From JAKFEW01 sp036675505 (GTDB lineage: Bacteria; Cyanobacteriota; Sericytochromatia; S15B-MN24; JAQBPE01), in contig JAKFEW010000092.1 of the NCBI GenBank assembly GCA_036675505.1, positions 42,567-106,566 on the forward strand: DNA of 64,000 bases, written 5' to 3'. The position numbers and the translations under genes are program-made. The notes beneath the pieces are model-generated. The model ran no database searches and had not been told where the DNA came from. It saw only the letters and a program-made list of their open reading frames with translations. Positions 33,716 through 42,469 of the stretch are shown in pieces; position 1 is the first letter of the stretch, and the number at the start of each line of letters is the position of its first letter.

Positions 33716-35203
33716 TTACTGCTCCCGCGGGCGCATGTGGGGGAAGAGGATCACGTCGCGGATCGAGGCGGTGTCCGCCACCAGCATGATCAGCCGATCG
33801 ATGCCGATGCCGATGCCGCCGGTGGGCGGCAGGCCGAGCTCGAGCGCGGCGAGGTAGTCCTCGTCGAGCGTGTGGGCCTCTTCGTCGCCCGCCTCGCGCT
33901 GGTGCAGCTGGGCTTCGAAGCGCTCGCGCTGGTCGATCGGATCATTGAGCTCCGAGAAACCGTTGCCGAGCTCGCGGCCGGCCACGAAGATCTCGAAGCG
34001 CTCGGTCAGGTGCGGCGCCTCGGGCTTGCGCTTGGCGAGCGGCGAGATCTCGACCGGGTGATCGATCACGAAGGTCGGCTGGATCAGCGCGTCCTCGCAG
34101 ACCGCCTCGAAGATCTCGTTCACGAGGTGGCCGTGGGTCAAAAGCGGCGGGATCTTGGCGTGCACCTGGTTGGCGAGCTCGACGAGCGCTTGCACGTCCA
34201 GGTCGGCGACCTTCACGTTCAGCTTCTCGTCGACCAGCTCGCTCATCGACGCGCGGCGCCAGGGCCGGTTGAAGTCGAGGGTGGTGCCCTGGTAAGGGAT
34301 CTGGAGGGTGCCGCAGGCCGCCTCGACCGCGGCGCAGATCAGCGTCTCGGCGTTCTCCATCACCACGTGGTAGTCGGCGTACGCCTCGTAGTACTCGAGC
34401 ATCGTGAACTCCGGGTTGTGCCGGGTCGAGATGCCCTCGTTGCGGAAGTTCTTGTTGAGGTCGAAGACCTTCTCGAAGCCGCCGACCACCAGGCGCTTGA
34501 GGTACAGTTCCGGCGAGATGCGCAGGTGGAGCGGCATGTCGAGCGCGTTGTGGTGGGTGTTGAAGGGCCGCGCGGCGGCGCCGCCGGGAATCGACTGCAG
34601 CATCGGGGTCTCGACCTCGATGAAGCCGCGGTCCTCGAGCACGCGGCGCAGCGTGCGGATCACGAGCGCGCGCTTGCGGAAGGTCTCGCGCGTCTCGGGG
34701 TTCACGATCAGATCCAGGTAGCGCTGGCGGTAGCGCAGCTCCACGTCCGCGAGGCCATGCCACTTCTCGGGCAGCGGTCGCAGGCACTTCGAGAGGAACG
34801 TCCAGCCGAGGCCCGCGATCGAGAGCTCGCCGCGCTTCGTGCGCCGGACCGTGCCCTCTACGCCGATGACGTCGCCGAGGTCCAGCAGGTCGAGGTGATC
34901 CATCGTCGCCTGGCCGAGCTTGTCGAGCTGGAAGGCGAGCTGGATCTTGCCGGACTCGTCGACGAGGTCCGCGAAGACGAGCTTGCCCTGGCCGCGGCGC
35001 GCCATCAGGCGGCCGGCCACGCGCACGACGTCCTCGGTTTCGACGCCCGCTTCGAGCGCGGCGTACTTCGCCTGCAGCTCGCCGGCCGTCGACGTGCGGT
35101 CGTAGCGCGTGGGGTACGGCTCGATGCCCGCGTCTTTGAGCGCTTGCAGCTTCTGGCGGCGCACGCGCTCCTGTTCGGGCAGGTTGTCGGTTTCCACGGT
35201 CAC
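33716..35203 (-). CDS. lysS: Lysyl-tRNA synthetase, class II
   Basis: Class II LysRS of 495 residues, the normal size. The N-terminal OB-fold anticodon-binding domain (VRVAGRLMARRGQGKLVFADL) precedes the catalytic core: motif 1 around FIEVETPMLQSIPGGAAARPF, motif 2 with FRNEGISTRHNPEFTMLEYY, and motif 3 with GGIGIGIDRLIML. The GTG at 35203 is chosen because AGGAGG lies five bases upstream; a second GTG two codons later is possible. TAGAAT at 35226-35231 (minus strand) is a plausible -10. First gene of lysS-eda. Confidence 0.97.
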   Translation of the reverse strand: MTVETDNLPEQERVRRQKLQALKDAGIEPYPTRYDRTSTAGELQAKYAALEAGVETEDVVRVAGRLMARRGQGKLVFADLVDESGKIQLAFQLDKLGQATMDHLDLLDLGDVIGVEGTVRRTKRGELSIAGLGWTFLSKCLRPLPEKWHGLADVELRYRQRYLDLIVNPETRETFRKRALVIRTLRRVLEDRGFIEVETPMLQSIPGGAAARPFNTHHNALDMPLHLRISPELYLKRLVVGGFEKVFDLNKNFRNEGISTRHNPEFTMLEYYEAYADYHVVMENAETLICAAVEAACGTLQIPYQGTTLDFNRPWRRASMSELVDEKLNVKVADLDVQALVELANQVHAKIPPLLTHGHLVNEIFEAVCEDALIQPTFVIDHPVEISPLAKRKPEAPHLTERFEIFVAGRELGNGFSELNDPIDQRERFEAQLHQREAGDEEAHTLDEDYLAALELGLPPTGGIGIGIDRLIMLVADTASIRDVILFPHMRPREQ

Positions 35204-35317
35204 GGCTACCTCCTGATGGGACCGGATTCTAGCACGCCGAACCGCTGACCGCCAGGCTTTCGGGCAGTTACGGTCGCGATCACCGACAGGCGGCCCGCGG
35301 TTCGGCAGCATGGGATC

Positions 35318-36028
35318 ATGAACAAGCTGATCAACAAGGTCGTTGTCGTGACGGGCGCCAGCAGCGGCATCGGCCGGGCGATCGCCGAGCGCTTCGCCGC
35401 GGAAGGCGCCGCCGTGGTCGTGGCCGGGCGGACGCTTTCAAAGCTGCTCGAGGTCTCGCGCCACATCGAGGCGCGGCGCGGCCGCGCGCACGCCGTGGCC
35501 TGCGACGTGACGGCCGAGGCGGACGTCGAGCACCTCATGGCCGAGGCGCAGAAGCGCTACAACGGCTTCGACGTGCTGATCAACTGCGCTGGCGTCTTCC
35601 TCGCCCGCGAGATCGACCAGACCAGCGCCGACGATTACGCGCGCGTGATGGACACCAACCTCAAAGGCGCCTACCTGTGCTGCCGCGAGGCCTTCAAGAT
35701 CATGAAGAAGAACGGCGGCGGCACGATCGTCAACCTGGCCTCGGTGGCCGGCAAGGAGGCCTGGGCCGGGCTGTCGCTCTACAGCGCGAGCAAGTTCGGG
35801 TTGGTCGGCCTCTCGCAGGCCCTGGCGGATGAGGGCACGTCGCACGGCATCAAGGTCTCGGCGCTCTGCCCGGGGGCTGTGAACACGCCGATGGCCAAGA
35901 ACTTCGGCATCCCTTCCGACGCGCTGATCCAGGCCGAAGACGTGGCCGAGGCCGCGCTCTACCTGACGCTGTTGCCGAAGAACGTGGTGATCAAGGAGCT
36001 CTTGCTCGACCGCCGCGGCGCGGACTAG
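35318..36028 (+). CDS. Short-chain dehydrogenase/reductase
   Basis: A 236-residue NAD(P)-dependent SDR. The Rossmann motif TGASSGIG lies at residues 12-19, NCAG near 89, and the active-site Ser (NLASVAG) with YSASK (Tyr/Lys) follow near 141 and 155. The pattern fits FabG-like reductases and sepiapterin-type reductases; substrate is not predictable. It is divergent from lysS, 114 bases apart, and ends 17 bases from the convergent LanC-like gene. No clear ribosome site. Confidence 0.9.
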   Translation: MNKLINKVVVVTGASSGIGRAIAERFAAEGAAVVVAGRTLSKLLEVSRHIEARRGRAHAVACDVTAEADVEHLMAEAQKRYNGFDVLINCAGVFLAREIDQTSADDYARVMDTNLKGAYLCCREAFKIMKKNGGGTIVNLASVAGKEAWAGLSLYSASKFGLVGLSQALADEGTSHGIKVSALCPGAVNTPMAKNFGIPSDALIQAEDVAEAALYLTLLPKNVVIKELLLDRRGAD

Positions 36029-36045
36029 CAGGCGCGCGACAGCAT

Positions 36046-37260
36046 CTAGAGCACGTCCAGGCTCGGCAGGCCACCCTCACCCTGCAGGCAGTGCCAGAGG
36101 TAGACCGCGAGCCCGAGGTCGCCGGTCCACAGCGAGCACCAGGGCGGGCTCGTGTGGCGGCGCGTCTCGTATTGCGCCACCGCCGCCATGGCGAAGGTGC
36201 GCGCGCGCACGAGCCAGGACGGATCGCCCGTCCGGCGGTGGAGCGCGAGCAAGGCGTAGCCGTTGCCGGCGGTGCCATGGCAGAGGCCGGCACCCTTGGC
36301 GACCGGCCCCGCGCGCCAGATCAGCTGGCCGGCCTGGTACAGCAACTCGTCCAGCCGCGCCGAGGCGCCGGCCGGCAGGCCGGCCAGGCTCGTCACGATG
36401 CCCGGGGCGCCGTGGCACCACTGGATGCGTGGGGCCGGGCCGTCATCCGGCGATCCCACGCGGGGCCGCCAGTTCGCGAAGCCGGCCACCCTGAGCGCGT
36501 AGCGCGTGAGCACGGCCTCCGTGCGGGCCACGAGCTCGGCCTGGCGAGCGGGACCGAGCAAATCCCAGGCGCCGATCAGCGCGCGGACGTTGCCTGCGAA
36601 GCCGTGGGCGGCGCCGAGGAAGCGCGAGCGCTCGCCGTACAGGTCTTGCGTCCACAGGTGGACGCCCTCGTCCGCGTCCCAGGCCCACGTCGACCAGACG
36701 TTCTCGACGCTCTCCTGCACGGCTGTGTCCCAGGCGACGTCGCCGGTCCAGGCGCGCATGAAGCTCGCCACGACCAGCGTGCCCGGGGTGCCCCAAAGCA
36801 GCTCGCCTTGCGGCGCGCCGACGTTCGCGCGCACGAGCGCGAGCAACCGCTGCGCCTTGGCCTCGCTCGGCGCGACGCGATAGGACGCGAGCAGCAGGCC
36901 ACTCTCGCCGGTCAGGAAAGCGGGCACAGGCACCGGCGTCGCCACTGGCTTCGCCAGGTAAGCGGCGTGCAGCTCCTCGACGAGGGCCGCGAGATCGGTC
37001 ATCGGCGCGGTCACGCCCGCCTGGGCGAGCAGGTGCAGCGCGGCGACGACGCCCGCGGCGCCGTGGTAGAGGTTGAGCAGCTCGGAGGCCTGGTCGTCCG
37101 GCTCATCGAGGTCTTCCGGGTGCACGGGCCAGAAACCGCCCGGGCGCCTGGCCGCCTCGGTATCCGCGCAAATGCGCGTGACCGCCATCCGGACCTTCTC
37201 GGGCTCCCAGTCGCCGGCGCGCATCGGGAGGTGGGCCGTGGTGTCGAAAAGGATGGTCAT
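36046..37260 (-). CDS. LanC-like protein
   Basis: A 404-residue protein with the alpha/alpha-barrel fold of lanthionine synthetase C-like proteins. The zinc ligands are visible as WCHGAPG (about residue 283) and LCHGTAGNG (about 327), with the upstream AAHGFAGN (about 230). Glycine-rich repeats such as NLYHGAAGVVAAL (about 67) are typical of the seven-fold barrel. In lantibiotic clusters LanC closes thioether rings, but no LanB, LanM or precursor peptide is seen nearby. It may therefore be an orphan LanCL-type enzyme, for example adding glutathione to dehydrated residues. The start ATG lacks a good ribosome site and lies 15 bases after a terminator-like hairpin. Confidence 0.85.
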   Translation of the reverse strand: MTILFDTTAHLPMRAGDWEPEKVRMAVTRICADTEAARRPGGFWPVHPEDLDEPDDQASELLNLYHGAAGVVAALHLLAQAGVTAPMTDLAALVEELHAAYLAKPVATPVPVPAFLTGESGLLLASYRVAPSEAKAQRLLALVRANVGAPQGELLWGTPGTLVVASFMRAWTGDVAWDTAVQESVENVWSTWAWDADEGVHLWTQDLYGERSRFLGAAHGFAGNVRALIGAWDLLGPARQAELVARTEAVLTRYALRVAGFANWRPRVGSPDDGPAPRIQWCHGAPGIVTSLAGLPAGASARLDELLYQAGQLIWRAGPVAKGAGLCHGTAGNGYALLALHRRTGDPSWLVRARTFAMAAVAQYETRRHTSPPWCSLWTGDLGLAVYLWHCLQGEGGLPSLDVL

Positions 37261-37274
37261 GATCGCTAATGCCG

Positions 37275-37305
37275 AAAAGGGCCGTCCGGCGTCGCCGGAC
37301 GGCCC
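37275..37305 (-). terminator. Terminator after ycf23
   Basis: A 12-bp perfect stem (37279-37290 with 37294-37305), three-base loop, followed on the minus strand by TTTT (37278-37275). It lies between the ycf23 stop and the LanC-like start, so it should limit read-through into the LanC-like gene. Confidence 0.75.
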
Positions 37306-37319
37306 CATCCCTGTCGGGA

Positions 37320-38072
37320 CTACGCCTTCGCCAGGCCCTTGCCCGCGGCGCGAGCGGTTTCGAGGGCGGCCACCAGGGCGCGCACCTCGTCGGCCATCGC
37401 GGCTTCATCGGTGTGGCGCGTGACGGCCTTGCCGACGCCCAACGCGTCGGCGCCCGCGGCGACCGCGAAGGGCGCCGAAACGCGGTTGAAGCCGCCCGCG
37501 AGCAGCAGGGGCAGCGAGACGACGCGGCGGATCTCGGCGGTGTTGCCGAGGGCCTGCACGGCGCCCGCGAGGGCCTGGAACGTGTCGTCCGACTCCGGGC
37601 CCACCTGGCCCTCGGTCTGCAAGACGTCGACGCCGAGCGCCTGGAGATCGGTGGCCAGCGTGCGCTGCTCGTCGATCGTCAAGTGGCCGGAGACGGTGAC
37701 GCACAGCGGCGTCACGTCACCCACGGCCTGCTTGACCTCGCGCGCCCAATCGAGGATCTGGGCGCGGGTCGGGTGGATGCCCGCGCGGTAGAGCGCGTCG
37801 TAGTTGCCCAGCTCGAGCACGTCGGCGCGGTCGGCGCAGGCGATCAGCTTGGCGGGCTCGGTCGACGAGACGAAGACGACGAGGTCCGTTTCGGCCTTCA
37901 CGGCGTCGACGAGCGCGGGGTCCGCGGCGATGTCGACGGCCTGGGCGCCACCCGCCTGCGCGGCGCGCGCGATGCGGAGGACGTGGTCACGGTCGAAGTT
38001 CGTGATGCCGGCGATCACCTTGAGCAGGCGGCGCTCGGTGAGGGCGGCGTGGAGGGTATTGCGATGCGTCAT
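37320..38072 (-). CDS. ycf23: Ycf23/DUF561 family TIM-barrel protein
   Basis: A 250-residue protein of the Ycf23/DUF561 family, known mainly from cyanobacteria and algal plastids and of unknown biochemical role. Family features are LLKVIAGITNFDRDHVLRIARAAQAG, GGAQAVDIAADP, LELGNYDALYR, LCVTVSGHL, LQTEG, and LPLLLAGGFNRVSAP with GADALGVGKAV near the C-terminus, in TIM-barrel order. It has its own promoter and terminator, so it is a single-gene unit. Its presence is the strongest lineage signal in the window. Confidence 0.88.
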   Translation of the reverse strand: MTHRNTLHAALTERRLLKVIAGITNFDRDHVLRIARAAQAGGAQAVDIAADPALVDAVKAETDLVVFVSSTEPAKLIACADRADVLELGNYDALYRAGIHPTRAQILDWAREVKQAVGDVTPLCVTVSGHLTIDEQRTLATDLQALGVDVLQTEGQVGPESDDTFQALAGAVQALGNTAEIRRVVSLPLLLAGGFNRVSAPFAVAAGADALGVGKAVTRHTDEAAMADEVRALVAALETARAAGKGLAKA

Positions 38073-38110
38073 GGTACGAACTCTCTCCTCAATTCGGCTA
38101 GGGGCAAGTT

Positions 38111-38139
38111 ATTATAGGGGCGGGCGGGGGTCCCGACAA
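38111..38139 (-). promoter_or_regulatory. Promoter of ycf23
   Basis: On the minus strand, TTGTCG (38139-38134) and TATAAT (38116-38111) are 17 bases apart. The -10 is 38 bases before the ATG. This is one of the best sigma-70 type matches in the window. Confidence 0.75.
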
Positions 38140-38144
38140 CCGAC

Positions 38145-39074
38145 TCAGGCCACCCGGTCCGCGTGACCTGCGAGGAAGCCCGCGATGAGGCCTTCGACCA
38201 CCTCGGCCCGCTCCCACATCGGGAAGTGGCCGCAGGCGTCGAGCACCTCGAGGTGGATCTCGGGGAGCGCCCGCGCGCCGGCCTCGACGAGCGGCAGCGG
38301 AAAGAGCCGATCCTCGCGGCCCGCGATGATCATGACCGGCAGCGGGCGCGCGCGCAGCTTGGCCTCGAACTCGCCCCGCACGCCCGAGCGGATCAGGCCG
38401 AGGTTGGCGCGCAGCGTGCGCAGGAACGCCAGGCGGTGGAGGGGATCGCGCGTGGCGTCGACGCAGCCGGCCAGCATCGCGGCCATTCGCGGGCCCGCGA
38501 TCGCCTCGGGCGCGTGCATCAGCCCCTCGTAAAAGCGGCGGATGCCCAGCGGGTGGCTCGGGCCGAGGATCGGCAGGGCGCCGATCGCGATCTCGCCGAC
38601 CACCGGGAACGTGAAGGGCCGGAACAGCATCGGCAGCTCGAACTCGACCCAGGCCGCAGGCGCCGCGACCAGCACCAGCGAGGCCACCCGCTCGGGGTGC
38701 AGCAGGGCGTAGGAGCTGCCGAGCAGCGCCCCCATCGAGTGGCCGACGATGGCCACGCGGTCGAGGCCGAGGGCGTCGAGGAACGCCGTGATGAAGTCGT
38801 GGTAGAAGGTCATCGTGTAGGCGCCGGCTGGCCTCGCGGAGTCGCCCCAGCCCGGGAAGTCCGGCACGATCGCCCGCATGCCCTGCGCGACGGTGGCCGC
38901 CGCCGTCTCCCACCAGAAGACGTTGCCCGCGAAGATCGCCCCATGCAGGATCAGCACCGGCGGCCCCTCGCCCCCCTCGGCATAGCCGATTCGCACGCCG
39001 CCGAGCGTGAGCTCGTGCTGGCGCAGAGAGACGAGGTGGTGAGGCAGGGGGTCGGGCAGGCGCACGATCCGCAT
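38145..39074 (-). CDS. Alpha/beta-hydrolase
   Basis: A 309-residue serine hydrolase of the alpha/beta fold. The oxyanion-hole segment is LILHGAIFAGNVFWW, the nucleophile elbow is GHSMG (Ser about residue 117), the acid is in GREDRLFP (about 252), and the catalytic His is in CGHFPMW (about 285). The substrate is unknown. There is no ribosome site. A TACAAT overlaps the ATG, and the GTG at codon 4 is seven bases after that hexamer, so translation from codon 4 of a leaderless message is also possible. Confidence 0.88.
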   Translation of the reverse strand: MRIVRLPDPLPHHLVSLRQHELTLGGVRIGYAEGGEGPPVLILHGAIFAGNVFWWETAAATVAQGMRAIVPDFPGWGDSARPAGAYTMTFYHDFITAFLDALGLDRVAIVGHSMGALLGSSYALLHPERVASLVLVAAPAAWVEFELPMLFRPFTFPVVGEIAIGALPILGPSHPLGIRRFYEGLMHAPEAIAGPRMAAMLAGCVDATRDPLHRLAFLRTLRANLGLIRSGVRGEFEAKLRARPLPVMIIAGREDRLFPLPLVEAGARALPEIHLEVLDACGHFPMWERAEVVEGLIAGFLAGHADRVA

Positions 39075-39091
39075 TGTACCCGCTGATGCCC

Positions 39092-39120
39092 TTGCCGGGG
39101 GCGGAACCCGGCGGTATGAT
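39092..39120 (+). promoter_or_regulatory. Promoter of the ABC transporter operon
   Basis: TTGCCG (39092-39097) and TATGAT (39115-39120) with a 17-base spacer, 32 bases before the ATG of the ATPase gene. The leader is short and lacks a clear ribosome site. Confidence 0.6.
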
Positions 39121-39152
39121 GCCGCCTTGCGGGGGGTCTGGGTGGTACGCGA

Positions 39153-39851
39153 ATGACGGAAGACAGCGCGCCGGCGCTCGCGCTGGAAGGCGTGATCAAG
39201 GTCTACGACGAGGGTGGCGGCAAGGTCACGGCCCTCGGCGGCGTCACGCTGGCGATCGCCGCGGGCGACATGGTCGCGCTGATGGGGCCGAGCGGCTGCG
39301 GCAAGAGCACGCTCCTGCACGTGGCGGGGCTGATCGACACGCCGGACGCCGGCCGCGTGCTGATCGCGGGCACCGATGTCTCCCGGCTCGGCGACGACGC
39401 CCGCACGCTGCTGCGGCGCCGCGCGATCGGCTTCGTTTCCCAGTTCTTCAACCTGCTGCCGACGCTCACGGTGCGCGAGAACGTCGCGCTGCCGCTCGTG
39501 CTGGCCGGGCAAAGCGCGGTCGCGGCGAGGGACGCGGCGGTGCGCGTGCTCGACACCATGGGCCTGCGCTACGCCGGGGACCGTTACCCCCACCAGCTTT
39601 CGGGTGGCCAGATGCAACGCGTGGCGATCGCCCGCGCGATCGTCCACCAGCCCGCGCTGCTCCTCGCCGACGAGCCCACCGGCAGCCTCGATTCGGCCAC
39701 CGGGCAGGGCATCCTCGAGATCTTCACGCGGCTCAACGCCGATCACGGTCAGACCATCGTGCTCGCCACGCATGCGCCCGAAGCGGCGGGGCTCTGCCGG
39801 CGCGTCGTGCGCATGCGCGACGGCTCGGTGGTCGCGGACGAGGCCCGGTGA
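39153..39851 (+). CDS. ABC transporter ATPase, LolD/MacB type
   Basis: A 232-residue nucleotide-binding subunit. Walker A is GPSGCGKST (residues 46-54), the Q-loop is FVSQFFNLLPTLTVRENV, the signature is LSGGQMQRVAIARAI, and Walker B is LLLADEPTGSLDS. The last of these, with TGSLD and the NLLPTLTV segment, places it in the LolD/MacB/FtsE class that works with FtsX-type permeases. The following gene is such a permease. It sits on the inner face of the cytoplasmic membrane and drives mechanotransmission or lipid/lipoprotein export. Confidence 0.95.
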   Translation: MTEDSAPALALEGVIKVYDEGGGKVTALGGVTLAIAAGDMVALMGPSGCGKSTLLHVAGLIDTPDAGRVLIAGTDVSRLGDDARTLLRRRAIGFVSQFFNLLPTLTVRENVALPLVLAGQSAVAARDAAVRVLDTMGLRYAGDRYPHQLSGGQMQRVAIARAIVHQPALLLADEPTGSLDSATGQGILEIFTRLNADHGQTIVLATHAPEAAGLCRRVVRMRDGSVVADEAR

Positions 39852-39865
39852 GGCGGCCTGGCCGG

Positions 39866-42469
39866 ATGAACCGCCGCGGGCGCGACACCGTGCGGGAGCG
39901 CGAGCGCCGCGCTCCTGGGTTGATGGTGGTCGCGCTCGTCGGTCGGCACCTGCTCCGCCACCGCCTGCGCACGGCCCTGACCTTGCTGGGCGTCGCGCTG
40001 GGGGTGGCGGTGGCCGTCGCCATGCAACTCGCGAACGGCACCGCGCTCGAGGCCTTCGCAGGCACCGCGCGCGCGGTAGCGGGTCCCGCGGCCTGGCAGG
40101 TCGTGGCCCCCGGCGGCGAGGTGGAGGTCGCGCTGCTCGCGCGACTTCGACCGTTCACGGACCTCGCGACGTTCAGCCCGGTGCTCGAGGCGCCGGCGGT
40201 GGTCGACGGCCGGCCCGCGACCGCGTTCCGGCTGATCGGCACCGATCTGCTCGCGCCGAACGCCTTCCGCGGGTACTCGGACGCCAACGCGCCCGGCGCC
40301 GACGCCGGCTGGCCGGGCGGCCTCTGGCTCACGTCCGCCGCCGCTGCCCAGCTCGCGCTCGCGCCCGGCGGCGAGCTCGCGCTGATCGTCCACGACCGGC
40401 GCGTGAAGGTGCGGATCGAGGGCCTGCTGCGCGCCTCGCGCGAGACGGCGGGGCTCGACCCCTGGGTCGCGTTCATGGACATCGCGGCGCTCCAGGAGCT
40501 CAGCGGCCGCACCGGCACGGTCGACCGGCTGGACGTGACGCCGCGCGCCGGGGTCACGCCCGCGGCGCTGCGGGCGGCGATCGCGCCGCGGCTCGGGCCG
40601 GGCCTCGCGCTCGCCGAGCCGGCCGAGACCACCCGCACCGCCGAGCGCATGCTCGCGGCCTTCCGGCTCAACCTGATGGCGCTCTCGTTCGTGGCGTTGA
40701 TCGTGGGCGGCTACCTGATTTACAACGCCGTGGCGATCTCCGTGGTGCAGCGGCGGCGCGAGATCGCGATCATGCGCTCGCTAGGCGCGCTGCGCGCCCA
40801 GATCTTCGGGCTGTTCGCGCTCGAGGCGGTGATCGTCGGCGCGCTGGGCGGTGCCCTCGGCCTCGGCCTGGGGGCGCTGTTCGCGCGGGGCGCGGTGGGC
40901 GCCGTCGGCAGGACCGTCGACGCGCTGTACGTCGACGCGACGGTCGGCGACGTCGCCTGGGCGCCCATGCCCTTCGCCGTCGCCCTCGCCGCTGGGGTCG
41001 CGATCGCGCTCGTCGCCGCGCTCGCGCCGGCGATCGAGGCCGCCGGCACGTCGCCGGCGCTGGCGATGCGCGCCGGCAGCTGGGAGGCCAAGCAGCGCGG
41101 CCGGGCCTGGCCCTGGGCCGCGTTCGGCGCGGCGTTGCTGGTGATCGCAGCCCTGGTGGCACGCCTCCCGGCCGTCGACGGCATGCCGCTCGCGGGCTAC
41201 GCGGCGGCGGCGCTGCTGGTGCTCGGCTGCTCGTTCTGGGCGCCGCTCGCGGTGGAGGCGATCGCCGCCGCGGCCTCGGCGATCGTGGCGCGGGTGGGCG
41301 ACCCGCCCAGCCTGGCGCTCGCGGCGCGGAACTTCCGGCAGGCCGTGGGGCGCAACGCTGTCGCCGTGGCGGCCGTGATGGTGGGCTGCGCGATGACGAT
41401 CGGCGTCGCCACGATGGTGGGCTCGTTCCGCACGACCGTCGCGGCCTGGGTCGGAACGACGCTGCCCGGCTCGTTCTACCTGCATGCCCCCTCCTCGGGC
41501 GCCACCGGCGGCCTCGGCGCGATCGCCACCGTCGATCCCGCCACGATCGGCCGCGTGCGCCAGGTGGCGGGTGTCGTCGCCGTCGAGGGCTTCCGCGAGC
41601 GGGTGCTGCCTTTCCGTGGGGTCACGATCCACCTCGGCGGCGCCGACATGGACGTGCTCGCCCGCCATGGCCAGCTCGTGCTGCGCGACGGCGGCGATGC
41701 GCGGCCGCATTACGCGGCCTGCATCGGCCAGGACCGCGTGCTGGTCTCCGAAGCGCTCACGATCAAGCACGGCGTGGACGTGGGCGACCGCCTCGAGCTG
41801 CCGACGCCGGCCGGCCCGCGCTCCTTCGAGGTCGGCGCGGTCTACCACGACTACGCGTCGGACCAGGGTTATGTGCTCATGGATCGCGGGACGTACATGC
41901 GCCACTGGCATGACCCGTCGATCACCGACATCGCCGTCTACACCGCGCCCGGCACGGACCTCCAGGCCCTGCGCGGCCGCCTGCGCGGGATGCTCGGCGA
42001 CGCGCCCATCGTGATCACGGGCTCGGAGGAGCTGCGCGGCCAGGTGATGCGGGTCTTCGACGACACCTTCGCGATCACCTACGCGATGCACCTGGTGGCG
42101 ATCGCCGTCTCGCTGCTCGGCGTCGCGGGCGCCCTGGCAGCGCTGGTATTGGAACGCGGCCGCGAGATCGCCGTGCTGCGCCAGGTGGGGCTGTTGCAGC
42201 GGCAGATCGCCACGATGGTCGTGGCCGAGGCCGCCTTGATCGGCATCACGGGCTCGCTGCTCGGGCTCGTCGCGGGCGGGATGCTGGCGGCGCTGCTGAT
42301 CCAGGTGATCAACCGCCAGTCCTTCGGCTGGACGGTGCACTTCCAGGCGCCCGTAGGGTTCGCGGCGGTCACGGTGCTGGCGGTCGTGGCGGCTGCGATG
42401 GTCGCGGGCTGGCTGCCGGCGCGCCACGCGGCGGCGACGCCCATCGCGGAGGCGCTGCGCAATGAGTGA
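39866..42469 (+). CDS. ABC permease with two FtsX domains
   Basis: An 867-residue permease with the long, duplicated layout of the YbbP/AttF-AttG type. The first membrane segment (ALTLLGVALGVAVAVAM) is followed by a periplasmic domain and an FtsX unit of three membrane helices around residues 270-430. A second half repeats this with a periplasmic domain and a C-terminal FtsX unit (AITYAMHLVAIAVSLLGVAG through AAMVAGWLPARHAA). The ATG at 39866 gives a basic cytoplasmic tail before the first helix; ATG at 39923 is an alternative. It lies 14 bases after the ATPase gene, and its stop overlaps the next start by eight bases. Confidence 0.9.
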   Translation: MNRRGRDTVRERERRAPGLMVVALVGRHLLRHRLRTALTLLGVALGVAVAVAMQLANGTALEAFAGTARAVAGPAAWQVVAPGGEVEVALLARLRPFTDLATFSPVLEAPAVVDGRPATAFRLIGTDLLAPNAFRGYSDANAPGADAGWPGGLWLTSAAAAQLALAPGGELALIVHDRRVKVRIEGLLRASRETAGLDPWVAFMDIAALQELSGRTGTVDRLDVTPRAGVTPAALRAAIAPRLGPGLALAEPAETTRTAERMLAAFRLNLMALSFVALIVGGYLIYNAVAISVVQRRREIAIMRSLGALRAQIFGLFALEAVIVGALGGALGLGLGALFARGAVGAVGRTVDALYVDATVGDVAWAPMPFAVALAAGVAIALVAALAPAIEAAGTSPALAMRAGSWEAKQRGRAWPWAAFGAALLVIAALVARLPAVDGMPLAGYAAAALLVLGCSFWAPLAVEAIAAAASAIVARVGDPPSLALAARNFRQAVGRNAVAVAAVMVGCAMTIGVATMVGSFRTTVAAWVGTTLPGSFYLHAPSSGATGGLGAIATVDPATIGRVRQVAGVVAVEGFRERVLPFRGVTIHLGGADMDVLARHGQLVLRDGGDARPHYAACIGQDRVLVSEALTIKHGVDVGDRLELPTPAGPRSFEVGAVYHDYASDQGYVLMDRGTYMRHWHDPSITDIAVYTAPGTDLQALRGRLRGMLGDAPIVITGSEELRGQVMRVFDDTFAITYAMHLVAIAVSLLGVAGALAALVLERGREIAVLRQVGLLQRQIATMVVAEAALIGITGSLLGLVAGGMLAALLIQVINRQSFGWTVHFQAPVGFAAVTVLAVVAAAMVAGWLPARHAAATPIAEALRNE

